DNA of 64,000 nt from Alviniconcha marisindica (GCA_018857735.1 JABMCL010002049.1:223501-287500); one strand, 5' to 3'. Counted from the stretch's first letter, positions 43,961 to 55,981 are shown. Numbers and translations: made by a program. Notes: a model not told the origin generated them from the letters alone.

Positions 43961-46255
43961 CTGAGGACGCAAGAACTAGCACGACACAAGAGTAGTCGAT
44001 CGGTTCCCTTACATTGCTGCAGTGAAGACTACGTGACTACGGATGGGCAACGACCCTCACATCGTACTACACTCAGACACAGCGTAGCCGTCTGTAGGTG
44101 TGACTAGGGAATGGCCAGTGTCCTCGTTCCTTGGTAGTCTGACGTAGCATGGTCCATGCAGACGTGACTCGGTATAGCCGAATGGCTAAACAGCCTCCCA
44201 CGTAGTTAACAAACAGAGTACACGCCATGTACTGTGTAGACGACGTGACAACGGAATGGCTAAAAGTCTTCACACCGTAGTCATCAAACAGCTAAACAAT
44301 GATGTCCTCGCTCCGTAGTGGTCAGACATAGCACACCACACAACACAGACTACGAGACTACGGGATGACCAAGGTCCCCACACCGTAGCAGACTGCGGAA
44401 GTCACACGACGCGACTTCTGAACGGCTATTTAAAGGTCTTCACACCGCAGCGCTCTAACAGTACACACCACCAAGACAACGATACTAAGGAATGGCGATG
44501 GTCCTCACCCACTGAGCAGCAGTCAGACATAGAGGAATCGGGACCATGGACTGGCTGTTGGGCTATATTAATGTCCTCACACCCGTAGCAGTCAGACATA
44601 GAGGAATCGGGACCATGGACTGGCTGTTGGGCTATATTAATGTCCTCACACCCGTAGCAGTCAGACATAGAGGAATCGGGACCATGGACTGGCTGTTGGG
44701 CTATATTAATGTCCTCACACCCGTAGCAGTCAGACATAGAGGAATCGGGACCATGGACTGGCTGTTGGGCTATATTAACGTCCTCACACCCGTAGCAGTC
44801 AGATATAGAGGAATCGGGACCATGGACTGGCTGTTGGGCTATATTAATGTCCTCACACCCGTAGCAGTCAGACATAGAGGAATCGGGACCATGGACTGGC
44901 TGTTGGGCTATGTTAACGTCCTCACACCCGTAGCAGTCAGACATAGAGGAATCGGGACCACGGACTGGCTGTTGGGCTATGTTAATGTCCTCACACCCGT
45001 AGCAGTCAGACTCGGCACACACCACGCAGACTACGGAATGGCGAAGATCTTCACCCTGTCGCAGTCAAACAACGTCGACAGGACCACGGACTGGGCTGAA
45101 TGTCTGCAGACACACCATGGAGACTACGATGCTACGGAATGGCGAAGATATTCACCCTGTCGCAGTCAAACAACGTCGACAGGGCCACGGACTGGGCTGA
45201 ATGTCTGCAGACACACCATGGAGACTACGATGCTACGGAATGGCGAAGATCTTCACCCTGTCGCAGTCAAACAACGTCGACAGGACCACGGACTGGGCTG
45301 AATGTCTGCAGACACACCATGGAGACTACGATGCTACGGAATGGCGAAGATCTTCACCCTGTAGCAATCAAACAGCGTCAACGACACCACAGACTGGGGC
45401 TAAATGTCCTCAGGCGCGGCACACACATTGCACACCACAGAATGGCAAAGGTCGTGCCACCGTAGCAAGCAAACAGCGTCAACGAGACCACAGACTGGGG
45501 CTTAATATCCTCAGGCGCAGCACACACCATGCACCACTACGATGCTACGGAATGGCGAAGATCCTCAGCCCGTGGCAGTCAAAACAGCGTCGAGACGGAC
45601 TGGGCTAAATATTTAGGTACAGCACACACCATGCAGATAACGATGCTACGGAACGGCAAGGATCTTCACCCCGTGGCAGTTAAAAAACGTGTCGACTAGA
45701 CCACGGGCTGGTAAATGTCCTCAGACGCAGTACACACCATGCAGACTACTACGATGCTACGGAAAGGCGATGATCCTCATCCTGTGTCAGTCAGTCAAAC
45801 AGCGTCGACGAGACCACAGACTGGGGCTAAATGTCCTCAGGTGCAGCACACACCATGCACACTACAGAATGACAAAGGTCGTCCCACCGTAGCAAGCAGA
45901 CAGCGTCAACGAGATCACGGACTGGGCTAAATGTCCTCAGGCGCAGCCCGCACCATGGAGACTACGATGTTACAGAACAGCAAAGATCATCACCCCGTGG
46001 CAGTCAAACAGCGTCGACGAGATCACGGACTGGGCTAAATGTCCTCAGGCGCAGCCCGCACCATGGAGACTACGATGTTACAGAATGGCGAAGATCCTCA
46101 CCCCGGGGCAGTCAGTCAAACACGGCGTGGACGCCCGACGACAGACCACGGCCTGGCTACTACTAAACGTCCCCGCGTCACAGCAGCAGCAGCACGCCAG
46201 ACACAGCGCGGCAGTGACGCAGGAACCCTCCTGCGCCGAGAGCGGCACGAGACTG
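43961..46255 (-). repeat. Satellite array downstream of ANKUB1, containing copies of its last codons
   Basis: Many units of about 100 bp, partly decayed, contain CTACGGAATGGCGAAGATCY followed by TCACCC and GTGGCAGTCAAACAGCGTC. The ANKUB1 stop region (46256 on) reads CTACGGAATGGCGAAGGTCC on the same strand. The array is thus built from, or shares ancestry with, the gene's terminal codons plus stop. Confidence 0.85.
44535..45010. repeat. 69-bp homogeneous satellite, 7 copies
   Basis: Period exactly 69 bp. Unit contains GAATCGGGACCATGGACTGG then CTGTTGGGCTATATTAATGT and CCTCACACCCGTAGCAGTCA. It is nested in the larger decayed array and nearly identical between copies. Since 69 is a multiple of 3 and the unit lacks stops, it is open for over 150 codons on both strands; not taken as coding. 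Confidence 0.97.
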
Positions 46256-47188
46256 CTACGGAATGGCGAAGGTCCTCTTCTTGCCGGCGCTGCGCAGCCG
46301 CCGCACGCTGCGCTTGGTGGGGTTGGAGGCGATCCGGAGGGCGATCCGCACCTGCCCCAGCCACGGCTTCTCCTTGAACGTGTTGGCCACGGACAGGGAC
46401 CGGATGGCGCGCTCCCGGGGAGTGCTGCCCGCGCTGTGCGAGTGCTTGGACCACGTGCTGATCGTGGGGTCGATGACGGCGTCGCCGCGCTTGCCGTTGT
46501 AGTAGAAGAAGGGGCGGCGGTCCTGCTCCGTGGAGATGAGCGGCAGCGGGATGGCCCCTTCGCTGGACTTGGCCTTGGACAGCAAGAGGGCGGACGTCAC
46601 CCGACCCCTCCGCTTCTTCTTTTTGCTCGTAGCGGCCGCGCCGCCGTCATCAGCCGGCACCTTTGACGTCAGCGGAGCCGTGGCGTCAGCGGCGCCGGCG
46701 GCGGCGCCGGTGGTGGTGGTGGTGCGCCCGGTGGCTTGGCCCTGGGCGTCCTTGGCCTTGGCCGCGGCCGCCAGGGGGTTGAGGTTGGAGGTGCCGGCGG
46801 CCAGGTGGGCCCCGTCCTCTACCGTGACGGTGGAGGCGGTGTCCACAGACTCCGCGCCGTACTGGGAACGCACTCTCGACGTGCTCGTGTCCGTCTGGCT
46901 CTCCAGCTCCGCCCCGGCCCCGCCCCCGGCCCCGCCCACGGCCCCTTGCCCTCGCTCCACCCGGTCCGCGTTGGGCAGCTGCAGGCTCAGACCCTTGCTG
47001 GCTGCTTGGCCTTGCTGTTGAAGAGGTTGCTGCTGCTGCTGTTGCTGTTGCTGTGGCTGCTGCTGTGGCTGTTGCTGTTGCTGGTTGGCCCCCGCCGCCA
47101 TGAAATAAGCCCCGCGACCCTTGACAAGTTTGGACAGCATGCTCTTCTCGTCCCGCTTCTCTCCGCCGGCAGGGGGCGCTGGCACATG

Positions 47189-47246
<58 letters not shown>

Positions 47247-48613
47247 GGGTCCTTGACGTCGGAGGAGGTGGAGACGGCGCTGGCCCGGGACTGCGCGACG
47301 AGGCGGGCGCGCAGCCTGTGCATGATGGGTGGCAGGCGGACCGTGTCCTCCCCGTCCCCGTTGGCCTTGGGCGGCTCCGGGCTCCGCTGGACCTTCTGCT
47401 CACTCACCTGCGACCTGAACGAAGGGGAAGAAAGGTGGAGTGTTGTGATGATAAGAAGAATGAGGAGGAGGAGGAGGAAGAGGGGGGGGGGGGGGTAAAA
47501 AAACACAGATTACCACCACCACCTTCACACCACCACTACCGCCACAACACACGAACAAAAATACAACACCCACATCGACTCATTCCACTACCACCACCAC
47601 CACCACCACCACAAACACTACACTACCACAGCTACCACGAACAACAAACCTGATGCTCTCGTCAGATGGTCGCGTGTGTACGTTATAATGAATACGCAAC
47701 AGAAAAGTACCACCAAAAAAGCGTCCCGCCTTACGGTTATATCAGGGCGAACATGCACATGGAATGAGGCATGGTACTCAGGTTAACATTGTATATACTA
47801 TAATAATACGATCGATAAACCACAAAATGCTCACAAATTAAACGCACAGTCACAGCCTGTTACGGTAACCACTTCACGTTTCATTTAAACAAGAGAGTAA
47901 AACCAGGCCTGGGATTGCTTTCGACGACAGTAATCCTTTTGACATGCTAACTCCATTAGCGGAATCTCCGAAGTCGGAGTACAGCTGCCTGAGCCGGCGG
48001 CGGTAACATTGCACTTGTACGCAAGACCGTATAACGCTATTTGTTAGGACAAAACACACCATACGAATTTTCGGGGTAATCCCCTTTATCAAGCTACAAG
48101 ACGACACTTAAACAACAATTTCCACTCTTTTGTTTTGTGGTTTCAGCTATATCCAGTGCCTGAGAGTTCTTGTTTTAGAACGCTAGCAGTCATTCTCGTT
48201 TCAGATTTTAGCTGAGGAACCTTAACAAAGAAACAAAGCAGGAAGTCAGGAAGACCCCCCCCCCCCCTCCACCCCACCCAATGTCCTTACCTGGCGGTGA
48301 GGGCCTCCAGACTCAGGCTGGCCTTGGACGTTGCCTTGGCCATGCGGCCCCACCTGCTGCCTTTGACCTTGTCGCCCATGGACTTAAGAGACTGTACGGC
48401 GCTCACGTGCTTGAAGTAGGACTCCGGGTCTGTCGAGTTGCCCGCCAGGTCCGCCACGCTCATCTGTCGCATACAGTGTTTAAGTAGTGTATGTGTGTGC
48501 GTGAGTGCGGCGTGCGTGCGTGTGTGCGTATACAATTTTGCAGTAAAAGTTTTCAAACCAGGACATACTTGGACTGTTGTTATACGCTCTGTGTGTGTGT
48601 GTGGGTGTGTACG

Positions 48614-48650
<37 letters not shown>

Positions 48651-48666
48651 GTGTGTGTGTGTGTGT

Positions 48667-48720
<54 letters not shown>

Positions 48721-48759
48721 GGGTTGTGTGTGTGTGTGGTTTGTGGGCTGGTGTGTGCG

Positions 48760-48813
<54 letters not shown>

Positions 48814-50575
48814 TGTGTGCGGTGCGTGCGTTCGTGCGTGTGTGTTGCTAGGAAACAAACGAGTACCTGCTGCACAGACTGCCTGGGAACGGCCTTCTTC
48901 TTCTCCCTCTCTTTCTCTCGCTGCAGCTGCGCCTTGGACTTGCCCGTCATGATGCTCTTGGAGAACCCGTCCACGTTCACCCCGAAACCCACCAGCGGAC
49001 CTGGCCACACACACATACACACACTCAAGTGAAGTCATACAACAGTCTCCCTGGTGCAGCTAGCTTCTCCCGTCCACTACCGCCAATGAAACAGCACTTT
49101 GAGTGCAAAATGTACAAGCCATCGTAGTTGGAGGCTTTACACCAAGTAGCCTAAAGTATACATACAGAAATGACAGTTCAACGCTTGTAGCCTCGTAGTG
49201 GTGTAACCTACGGAAGACTAAATTTGTTTACCAGACATTTATTCGTGATTCGATGGCTCCGTTTTGTTTTGCCCTGATTATAATAATGAAAATTTATGCT
49301 GTTGCCTTGATGTTAAAATGTCGAGAAATGAATCAACCAGCAACTGCAGACGTCATAGCAGATACTGGCTCTGCAACACTGTTAATCGTTCGGTCCCGCG
49401 TCTGAAACCGTTTCGTCTTCCAGTACTTCCACCTACCCGGCTGAAAGAGTCGACGTTTGAGGGAGGGCTTGGGGATTCTTAACGCTTCCCAAACATCGGT
49501 GAAAAAACGTTCTGGATACATGGGTTTGTGACCAAAGTTCTCAGTCCGCCGGCGAACCGGTACGCGCAAGTAATCAACTTCAAAGTGGGCCGACTGGCAT
49601 TAGGCAACTATCAGGTTTTCAGCAAGTGTTGGCAAACTGCCCCGCGGCGGACTGGCACTCAACAAAACCGGCCCGTGGCCCTGCAAATCGGTTTCCAAAG
49701 AGACCGTGAAATGGCTGCTCCTTCCACCTACCCGTCTGAAACGGTCGACGCTTGAGGGAGGACTTGGAGTGTCCGTACTTCATGAAGGCCCGCTCCTTGG
49801 CCCGCTCGCACCACTGACGTAGGTGAGTGTAGGTCCCTATGTGTATAGCGAAGTTCTTCGTGACGCTCACCTGCAAGCAGACAAGGTGACACCGTAGGTG
49901 AGTGTAGCGAAGTTCTTCGTGACGTTCAACTGCAAGCAGACAAGGTGACACCGTGTGTGAGTGTAGATCCCTATGTGTATAGCGAAGATCTTCGTGACGT
50001 CAACCCGCAAGCAGACAAGATGATGCCGTAGGCGAGTAAATGCGCCTTTGGTGTAAAACAGATGTCTTTGTGACGTTCATCTGTAGGACAACATGATGTT
50101 AGTTCTGATGTGACATCGCTGATGTAAGTGAAGGTACGCCCTTATGTGTGAATAAAATGTTGGACAAAATTATTACAGCTTTGATATCACACTGTGACAT
50201 GTGCGGCCACATGTTGCTGCAAAAGCCTTTAATACAGACACCTAAAAAAAACAAAAAAAACAACAACAAAATGAGTCAGTTATGGTGTCACTTCACTGAA
50301 AGAAATAATAATGACAACAGAATAAGTAAAATGACAAGCGGAAGATCTAGGTATTATCTGAAACCGATTTGTGCAACTGACTGAGTGACACTGCCACTGA
50401 CACATCAGCTTGAATTTAATCAAAGCAATAACAACTGATGCCTACCTTCGACCATTGCTTTGTCAGAAGAAAAGAGGCACAGTTCTTGACCTTCTTGCGG
50501 AGAGCGATGTTCAAGGCAGTTAACCCGTCGCCGTCTTTGGCCGTGATAACTGTGATGTCGTTGTTGACGAACAAT
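46256..50575 (-). CDS. ANKUB1: ANKUB1 exons 4-8: last ankyrin repeat, basic linker, polyQ region and C-terminal motif
   Basis: Exon 4 completes an ankyrin repeat ([20 protein letters not shown]). Exon 5 ([20 protein letters not shown]) and exon 6 (coiled-coil-like [15 protein letters not shown]) are basic. Exon 7 is short and helical. Exon 8 (385 codons plus stop) carries two polyglutamine tracts, Gly/Ala-rich sequence, then [10 protein letters not shown] and the conserved motif near residues 770-810, ending in a basic tail ...KRTFAIP. Vertebrate ANKUB1 lacks the polyQ expansion. Confidence 0.88.
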
Positions 50576-53500
50576 CTGCAAAAGATGACAACGCACTCTA
50601 ATTCTGTGCGAAGCGCGTCATTCGGTTCCCTAGATGACGCATTCAGATTTTTTATGGCGTCCAGCTATTGTAGCCCGGATGACACGAACCCCCAGTTCTC
50701 GTGTGCCACATGCTTGCACGCGTTAAGGAACTCACGGCAGAAGAAGAAAACTGCTGTTGTCCTGGCAAAACTGTGCAGAAAACCTTACAAATGGCTGTTG
50801 TCCTGGCAAAATAGTGCCAAAAAACTTACAAACGTTACAGTATCATTTGGCTGGTGAGTGGACTTTGTGAATGTCGGCTTTCCGGCCTCGGAGAAAGCGA
50901 CCCGAAGTTGAGATATTTCCTGCTAACATGGCCAAAAACAAAGAAAGAAAACAGACACCAGAGCTAGATGCTGTGAGAGACTGCGAAGATGTGCAAAGTG
51001 TTAGTAAATCATACAATAACCCAATAAAGGTAGATTTTCCACGTCTCTGCGGTAGCAAACGGTATCATCAGTTTGTGTATCTGTCTACACGATCCTCCGC
51101 CTGATCTTCATCGCCCTCAGCGGTGCACAGCGGCCTTCATGCTATCTGTGTGTCCACCACCCTCATCATCCTCTTCGACCACCTCATCACCCCGCGTTGC
51201 CACATCAGCACGGCGGCCTTCCTGCTATGTATATGTCCATCCTCCTCCTCCTCCTCCTCATCGCCAGCCTACCTCAACACCTCGATTTGCCCCATCAGCA
51301 CGACCTGGTGCACGGCAGCCTTCCTGTTCTGTGTGTGTCCATCCTCCTCCTCCTCCTCCTCCTCACCATCATCTCAAACCTACCTCAACACCCCGAGTTG
51401 CCCCATCAGCACGGCCTGGTGCACGGCGGCCTTCTTGCTCTCTGTGTCCATCCTCCTCTTCCTCCCTCCTCCTCCTCCTCCTACCATCATCTCAAACCTA
51501 CCTCAACACCCCGAGTTGCCCCATCAGCACGGCCTGGTGCACGGCGGCCTTCTTGCTCTCTGTGTCCATCCTCCTCTTCCTCCCTCCTCCTCTTCCTCCC
51601 TCCTCTCTTCCTCACCATCATCTCAAACCTACCTCAACACCCCGAGTTGCCCCATCAGCACGGCCTGGTGCACGGCGCCTTCTTGCTCTCATGTGTCCAT
51701 CCTCCTCTTCCTCCCTCCTCCTCCTCCTCACCATCATCTCAAACCTACCTCAACACCCCGAGTTGCCCCATCAGCACGGCTGGTGCACGGCGGCCTTCTT
51801 GCTCTCTGTGTCCATCCTCCTCTTCCTCCCTCCTCCTCCTCCTCCCACCATCATCTCAAACCTACCTCAACACCCCGAGTTGCCCCATCAGCACGGCCTG
51901 GTGCACGGCGGCCTTCTTGCTCTCTGTGTCCATCCTCCTCTTCCTCCCTCCTCCTCCTCCTCACCATCATCTCAAACCTACCTCAACACCCCGAGTTGCC
52001 CCATCAGCACGGCCTGGTGCACGGCGGCCTTCTTGTTCTGTGTCTCTCCTCCTCCTCCTCCTCTCACTCAGCCTACCTCAACACCCCGGTTGCCATCATG
52101 TCACGGCGGCCTTCCTCCTCTTCCTCCTCCTCCTCCTCCTCACCATCATCTCAAACCTACCTCAACACCCCGAGTTGCCCCATCAGCACGGCCTGGTGCA
52201 CGGCGGCCTTCTTGCTCTCTGTGTCCATCCTCCTCTTCCTCCCTCCTCCTCCCCTCACCATCATCTCAAACCTACCTCAACACCCCGAGTTGCCCCATCA
52301 GCACGGCCTGGTGCACGGCGGCCTTCTTGCTCTCTGTGTCCATCCTCCTCTTCCTCCCTCCTCCTCCTCCTCCTCACCATCATCTCAAACCTACCTCAAC
52401 ACCCCGAGTTGCCCCATCAGCACGGCCTGGTGCACGGCGCCTTCTTGCTCTCTGTGTCCATCCTCCTCTTCCTCCCTCCTCCTCTTCCTCACCATCATCT
52501 CAAACCTACCTCAACACCCCGAGTTGCCCCATCAGCACGGCCTGGTGCACGGCGGCCTTCTTGCTCTCTGTGTCCATCCTCCTCTTCCTCCCTCCTCCTC
52601 CCCCCACCATCATCTCAAACCTACCTCAACACCCCGAGTTGCCCCATCAGCACGGCCTGGTGCACGGCGGCCTTCTTGCTCTCTGTGTCCATCCTCCTCT
52701 TCCTCCCTCCTCCTCCTCCTCACCATCATCTCAAACCTACCTCAACACCCCGAGTTGCCCCATCAGCACGGCCTGGTGCACGGCGGCCTTCTTGCTCTCT
52801 GTGTCCATCCTCCTCTTCCTCCCTCCTCCTCCTCACCATCATCTCAAACCTACCTCAACACCCCGAGTTGCCCCATCAGCACGGCCTGGTGCACGGCGGC
52901 CTTCTTGCTCTCTGTGTCCATCCTCCTCTTCCTCCCTCCTCCTCCTCCTCACCATCATCTCAAACCTACCTCAACACCCCGAGTTGCCCCATCAGCACGG
53001 CCTGGTGCACGGCGGCCTTCTTGCTCTCTGTGTCCATCCTCCTCTTCCTCCCTCCTCCTCCTCCTCACCATCATCTCAAACCTACCTCAACACCCCGAGT
53101 TGCCCCATCAGCACGGCCTGGTGCACGGCGGCCTTCTTGCTCTCTGTGTCCATCCTCCTCTTCCTCCCTCCTCCTCCTCCTCCACCATCATCTCAAACCT
53201 ACCTCAACACCCCGAGTTGCCCCATCAGCACGGCCTGGTGCACGGCGGCCTTCTTGCTCTCTGTGTCCATCCTCCTCTTCCTCCCTCCTCCCCTCCTCAC
53301 CATCATCTCAAACCTACCTCAACACCCCGAGTTGCCCCATCAGCACGGCCTGGTGCACGGCGACCTTCTTGCTCTCTATGTGTCCATCCTCCTCTTCCTC
53401 CCTCCTCCTCCTCCTCACCATCATCTCAAACCTACCTCAACACCCCGAGTTGCCCCATCAGCACGGCCTGGTGCACGGCGGCCTTCTTGCTCTCTGTGTC

Positions 53501-54995
53501 CATCCTCCTCTTCCTCCCTCCTCCTCCTCCTCACCATCATCTCAAACCTACCTCAACACCCCGAGTTGCCCCATCAGCACGGCCTGGTGCACGGCGGCCT
53601 TCTTGCTCTCTGTGTCCATCCTCCTCTTCCTCCCTCCTCCTCCTCCTCACCATCATCTCAAACCTACCTCAACACCCCGAGTTGCCCCATCAGCACGGCC
53701 TGGTGCACGGCGGCCTTCTTGCTCTCTATGTGTCCGTTCTCGTTGCACCACATGCGCTGCGGCGGGTAGCCGATGGGCTCCGAGGCCTTGATCCCCTGAC
53801 GCAGCATGGCGCGCGCCAGGTCCACGTGACCGAAGTGCGCCGCCAGGAACAGCGCCACCTTCATCTGGTAGCGGCCAGCGATCTCCTCCTGGGAAATCTG
53901 AGACACCACCTGAAAATCAAACAATGGAATTAACCGTCGTGATAATCACGTCATTCGTTGTTTAAAATGTTATTTTTATATATATATATATTTCTTTTAA
54001 TTAAAAATGTACAGCCTCTGCGCAACTGTTGTTCTGTAACTGAAACGTTCTATGTTAGGAAACAACGGGAACCAACGGAGGCTCGACAGACGTCACACGT
54101 GCAACAAGAAACACAACAACAAACAGAGACCTGAATCAACTGGCATGCAAGTAAGTACAAAGTACACAAATTCAATCAAAGGTATCTCCTCATAAAACGA
54201 TTGCCCCAAAAGTCCTCCAACCCTAGTGGCAATTTTATATCCTCCATTTCTGGTGCAGTCGGTAAGCATACGACAGAAGCATTATTAAAAAAGAAATACA
54301 TTCGAATATTTGCATAGAGGACGACTAACAGCTCTCTTTACACCACCAACCCTGTGAACAGCTGTTTGTTCATGCAGCCACCTTTAGGATACAAAAAATC
54401 CTATATTTACAATGAAGTTGGCTTCCACGTGGTACTCATCAACAGAGATCTTGACTAAGTATCCCAAAACTAAGTCAGAGCTAGAGATTATGGAAAGAGA
54501 GGTCAGAGCCACAAAGTATCAAAAGAAAGGTCGGAGTCCAAGAAGTATCAAAAGAGAGGCCAGAGTCAACCAACCAACCAACCAACCTGTGGCGTAAATC
54601 CCATGACGGCGAGGTTGAGGAACTCGTTCCAGCCGTCGAGGTTCTCAAGGAAGATGGTGTGGCCGACGTCCACCCCGTAGTCCTCCAGCAGGTGACCGTC
54701 GTACATCTCCTTGCCGCCCTGGGTGACCAGACGGAAAATGCCGATGGGCAGCCCCGTCTTGCGGGAGGCCAGGCTGCGCATCTCCTCGATCTGCATGTGG
54801 CCGATCACCAGGTTGTCGTACACGCTCAGCGTGTCCTGCAACGTGGGACAGAGGTCGGGGTTGTAAGGGGAGGGGGAGAGGGGAAGGAGGAGGGTAATGT
54901 TATTGCGGAGCAGACTGTGTGTACGATGAGGTCTTGAGCGCTTTACGTTCTCATCTGAACACACGCACGCGCATGCACACACACACACACACACA

Positions 54996-55027
<32 letters not shown>

Positions 55028-55048
55028 CACACACACCACGCACGCACG

Positions 55049-55093
<45 letters not shown>

Positions 55094-55214
55094 GCACAGA
55101 CGCACGCATGCACGCACACGCTCACACACACACATACTCTTTCTTTCCACATACATATGCGCGCACGCGCACACACGCAAACACACACGCACACGCGGGC
55201 GCTCACGCACATAC

Positions 55215-55303
<89 letters not shown>

Positions 55304-55981
55304 CATACGGGAAAATAGGAACATCGCCTCAACGGACAGGGCATCGCTTTAACTGGATGCCTGATGCCACTACCCCTTACTGATAAATATAAAATATACA
55401 AGGTGCACAGAGTGAACATCCAAACCAATGGACTGGCATCCAACAGGCACCCAAAGTCAGACACCAGACAACCTAAAGACACCAACACAACAGCCTACAA
55501 TCAGACACCCACACAGACAGACAACACATTTGCACCGAACACCTTACAAACGGACACTCACAGGCGGACATCCAACAACGAAAACACGGACAATCTGGTA
55601 CTTGTACAGCTTATACCCAGCAGACGAACATCCACGCAGACGGAGACGAAACAAAACAGAGACACCACAAACAAACACTCAACAGGCCCACAGTGAACTG
55701 ACCTGGGAGTGGGTGCAGTGGATGTAGAGCACCGGCTTGACCTCCTCCTTCAAGTTGACCCTGATGGTGGTCCCCGGCACGATGCCCAGGTCGGAGAAGA
55801 CCCACGGGTCCTGGAGGTCGGAGCCGGCCCACGACAGCACAAGCACCTTCTTGTCGTGGCGGTACTGGTCCACGCTGATGTTCAGCAGGGTCTGGATCAT
55901 CTCGCGCACCTCCTTCACAGTCATCCCCACGCTCACGTCCAGCGTGATGCGCTCGCCGTTGTACAGGCCGAAGATCAGCAT
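46256..55981 (-). CDS. ANKUB1: ANKUB1: ankyrin repeat and ubiquitin-like domain protein, 8 coding exons
   Basis: Exons (minus): 55703-55981, 54587-54835, 53668-53909, 50446-50575, 49732-49870, 48867-49000, 48291-48463, 46256-47414. They total 2,505 nt in consistent phase, 834 residues against about 540 in human. Order: ubiquitin-like domain ([16 protein letters not shown]), a second beta-rich segment ([26 protein letters not shown]), two to three ankyrin repeats ([39 protein letters not shown]), a basic linker ([14 protein letters not shown]), a long low-complexity region, and the conserved C-terminal motif ([20 protein letters not shown]). The C-terminal motif makes the ANKUB1 assignment firm. 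Its cellular role is unknown. The ATG at 55981 matches the vertebrate start, but an in-frame upstream exon may extend it. Confidence 0.9.
46990..47250 (-). repeat. Two coding polyglutamine tracts (CAG/CTG repeats)
   Basis: Plus-strand CTG runs at about 47199-47243 (13 Gln on the coding strand) and interrupted CTG/TTG runs at about 47012-47085. The first is a pure triplet tract likely to vary in length. Confidence 0.95.
47415..48290. other. ANKUB1 intron 7
   Basis: Contains GGAGGA and CCACCA simple repeats near 47460-47640 and a poly-C run at 48255-48267. No gene recognised. Confidence 0.6.
48580..48835. repeat. Compound (GT)n microsatellite
   Basis: Several GT runs over about 250 bp, beginning about 115 bp from exon 7 and ending close to the donor of ANKUB1 exon 6 at 48866. 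Confidence 0.96.
49420..49500 (-). repeat. Shadow copy of ANKUB1 exon 5 3' end and donor
   Basis: TTCCACCTACCCGGCTGAAA then GAGTCGACGTTTGAGGGAGG matches the exon 5 end (TTCCACCTACCCGTCTGAAA then CGGTCGACGCTTGAGGGAGG at 49722-49761), donor included, about 300 bp downstream in gene direction. Confidence 0.87.
49893..50095 (-). repeat. Shadow copies of ANKUB1 exon 5 acceptor/5' end
   Basis: Three imperfect units of GCGAAGTTCTTCGTGACGTT then CAACTGCAAGCAGACAAGGT and GACACCGTRKGTGAGTGTAG follow the true acceptor upstream in gene direction. Each contains a CTGCA/G acceptor-like site. The copy near 50060 is the most decayed. Confidence 0.87.
50640..51230. other. ANKUB1 intron 3, part
   Basis: Holds a two-copy repeat (GCTGTTGTCCTGGCAAAAYW, 50751-50835) and otherwise unassigned sequence. 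Confidence 0.55.
51240..53660 (-). repeat. About 115-bp satellite made of the ANKUB1 exon 3 3' end plus donor, about 20 copies
   Basis: Each unit has roughly 62 bp identical to the exon 3 end (minus strand GTGCACCAGGCCGTGCTGAT, GGGGCAACTCGGGGTGTTGA), its intact G/GTAGGTTTGAGATGATG donor and intron start, then a (GAG)n/GGAAGAGG spacer of variable length. Copies are nearly identical except at the far end (51240-51350 and 52060-52110), where they decay. The real exon lies at the right end. The exonic part lacks stops, giving artefactual open frames of over 850 codons on the plus strand. Confidence 0.97.
53668..55981 (-). CDS. ANKUB1: ANKUB1 exons 1-3: ubiquitin-like domain and first ankyrin repeats
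   Basis: Exon 1 (93 codons) has an alternating hydrophobic ubiquitin-like pattern ([20 protein letters not shown] ... [20 protein letters not shown]) and ends at CAG/GTCAGT. Exon 2 (83 codons) ends ...VMGFTPQ with a GTTGGT donor that overlaps a (CCAA)n run. Exon 3 gives [20 protein letters not shown] and [15 protein letters not shown], two ankyrin-type units. No terminal di-glycine is present, so the ubiquitin-like domain is not conjugated. Confidence 0.9.
54490..54585. repeat. About 32-bp tandem repeat and (CCAA)n at ANKUB1 exon 2 donor
   Basis: Three copies of AAGTATCAAAAGARAGGYCR GAGTC, then a CCAA run directly at the exon 2 donor. Confidence 0.8.
54958..55302. repeat. Compound (CA)n / (CACG)n microsatellite
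   Basis: CA and CACG runs fill about 345 bp of ANKUB1 intron 1, with a pure CA run at 55216-55301. Confidence 0.97.
55304..55702. other. ANKUB1 intron 1, remainder
   Basis: A-rich sequence with decayed ACA-type short repeats (ACACCA, GGACA). No coding signal. Confidence 0.5.

Noticed and set aside
44426..45608. Open frames of 135-251 codons on both strands
   Set aside because: Product of a 69-bp satellite and its relatives; repeated identical peptide with no start or splice support.
51073..53933. Very long plus-strand open frames (over 850 codons in all three frames) rich in Pro, Leu and Ser
   Set aside because: They are the antisense of an array of about 20 copies of the ANKUB1 exon 3 end. 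All three frames are open because the unit lacks stops, and there is no domain or unique sequence.
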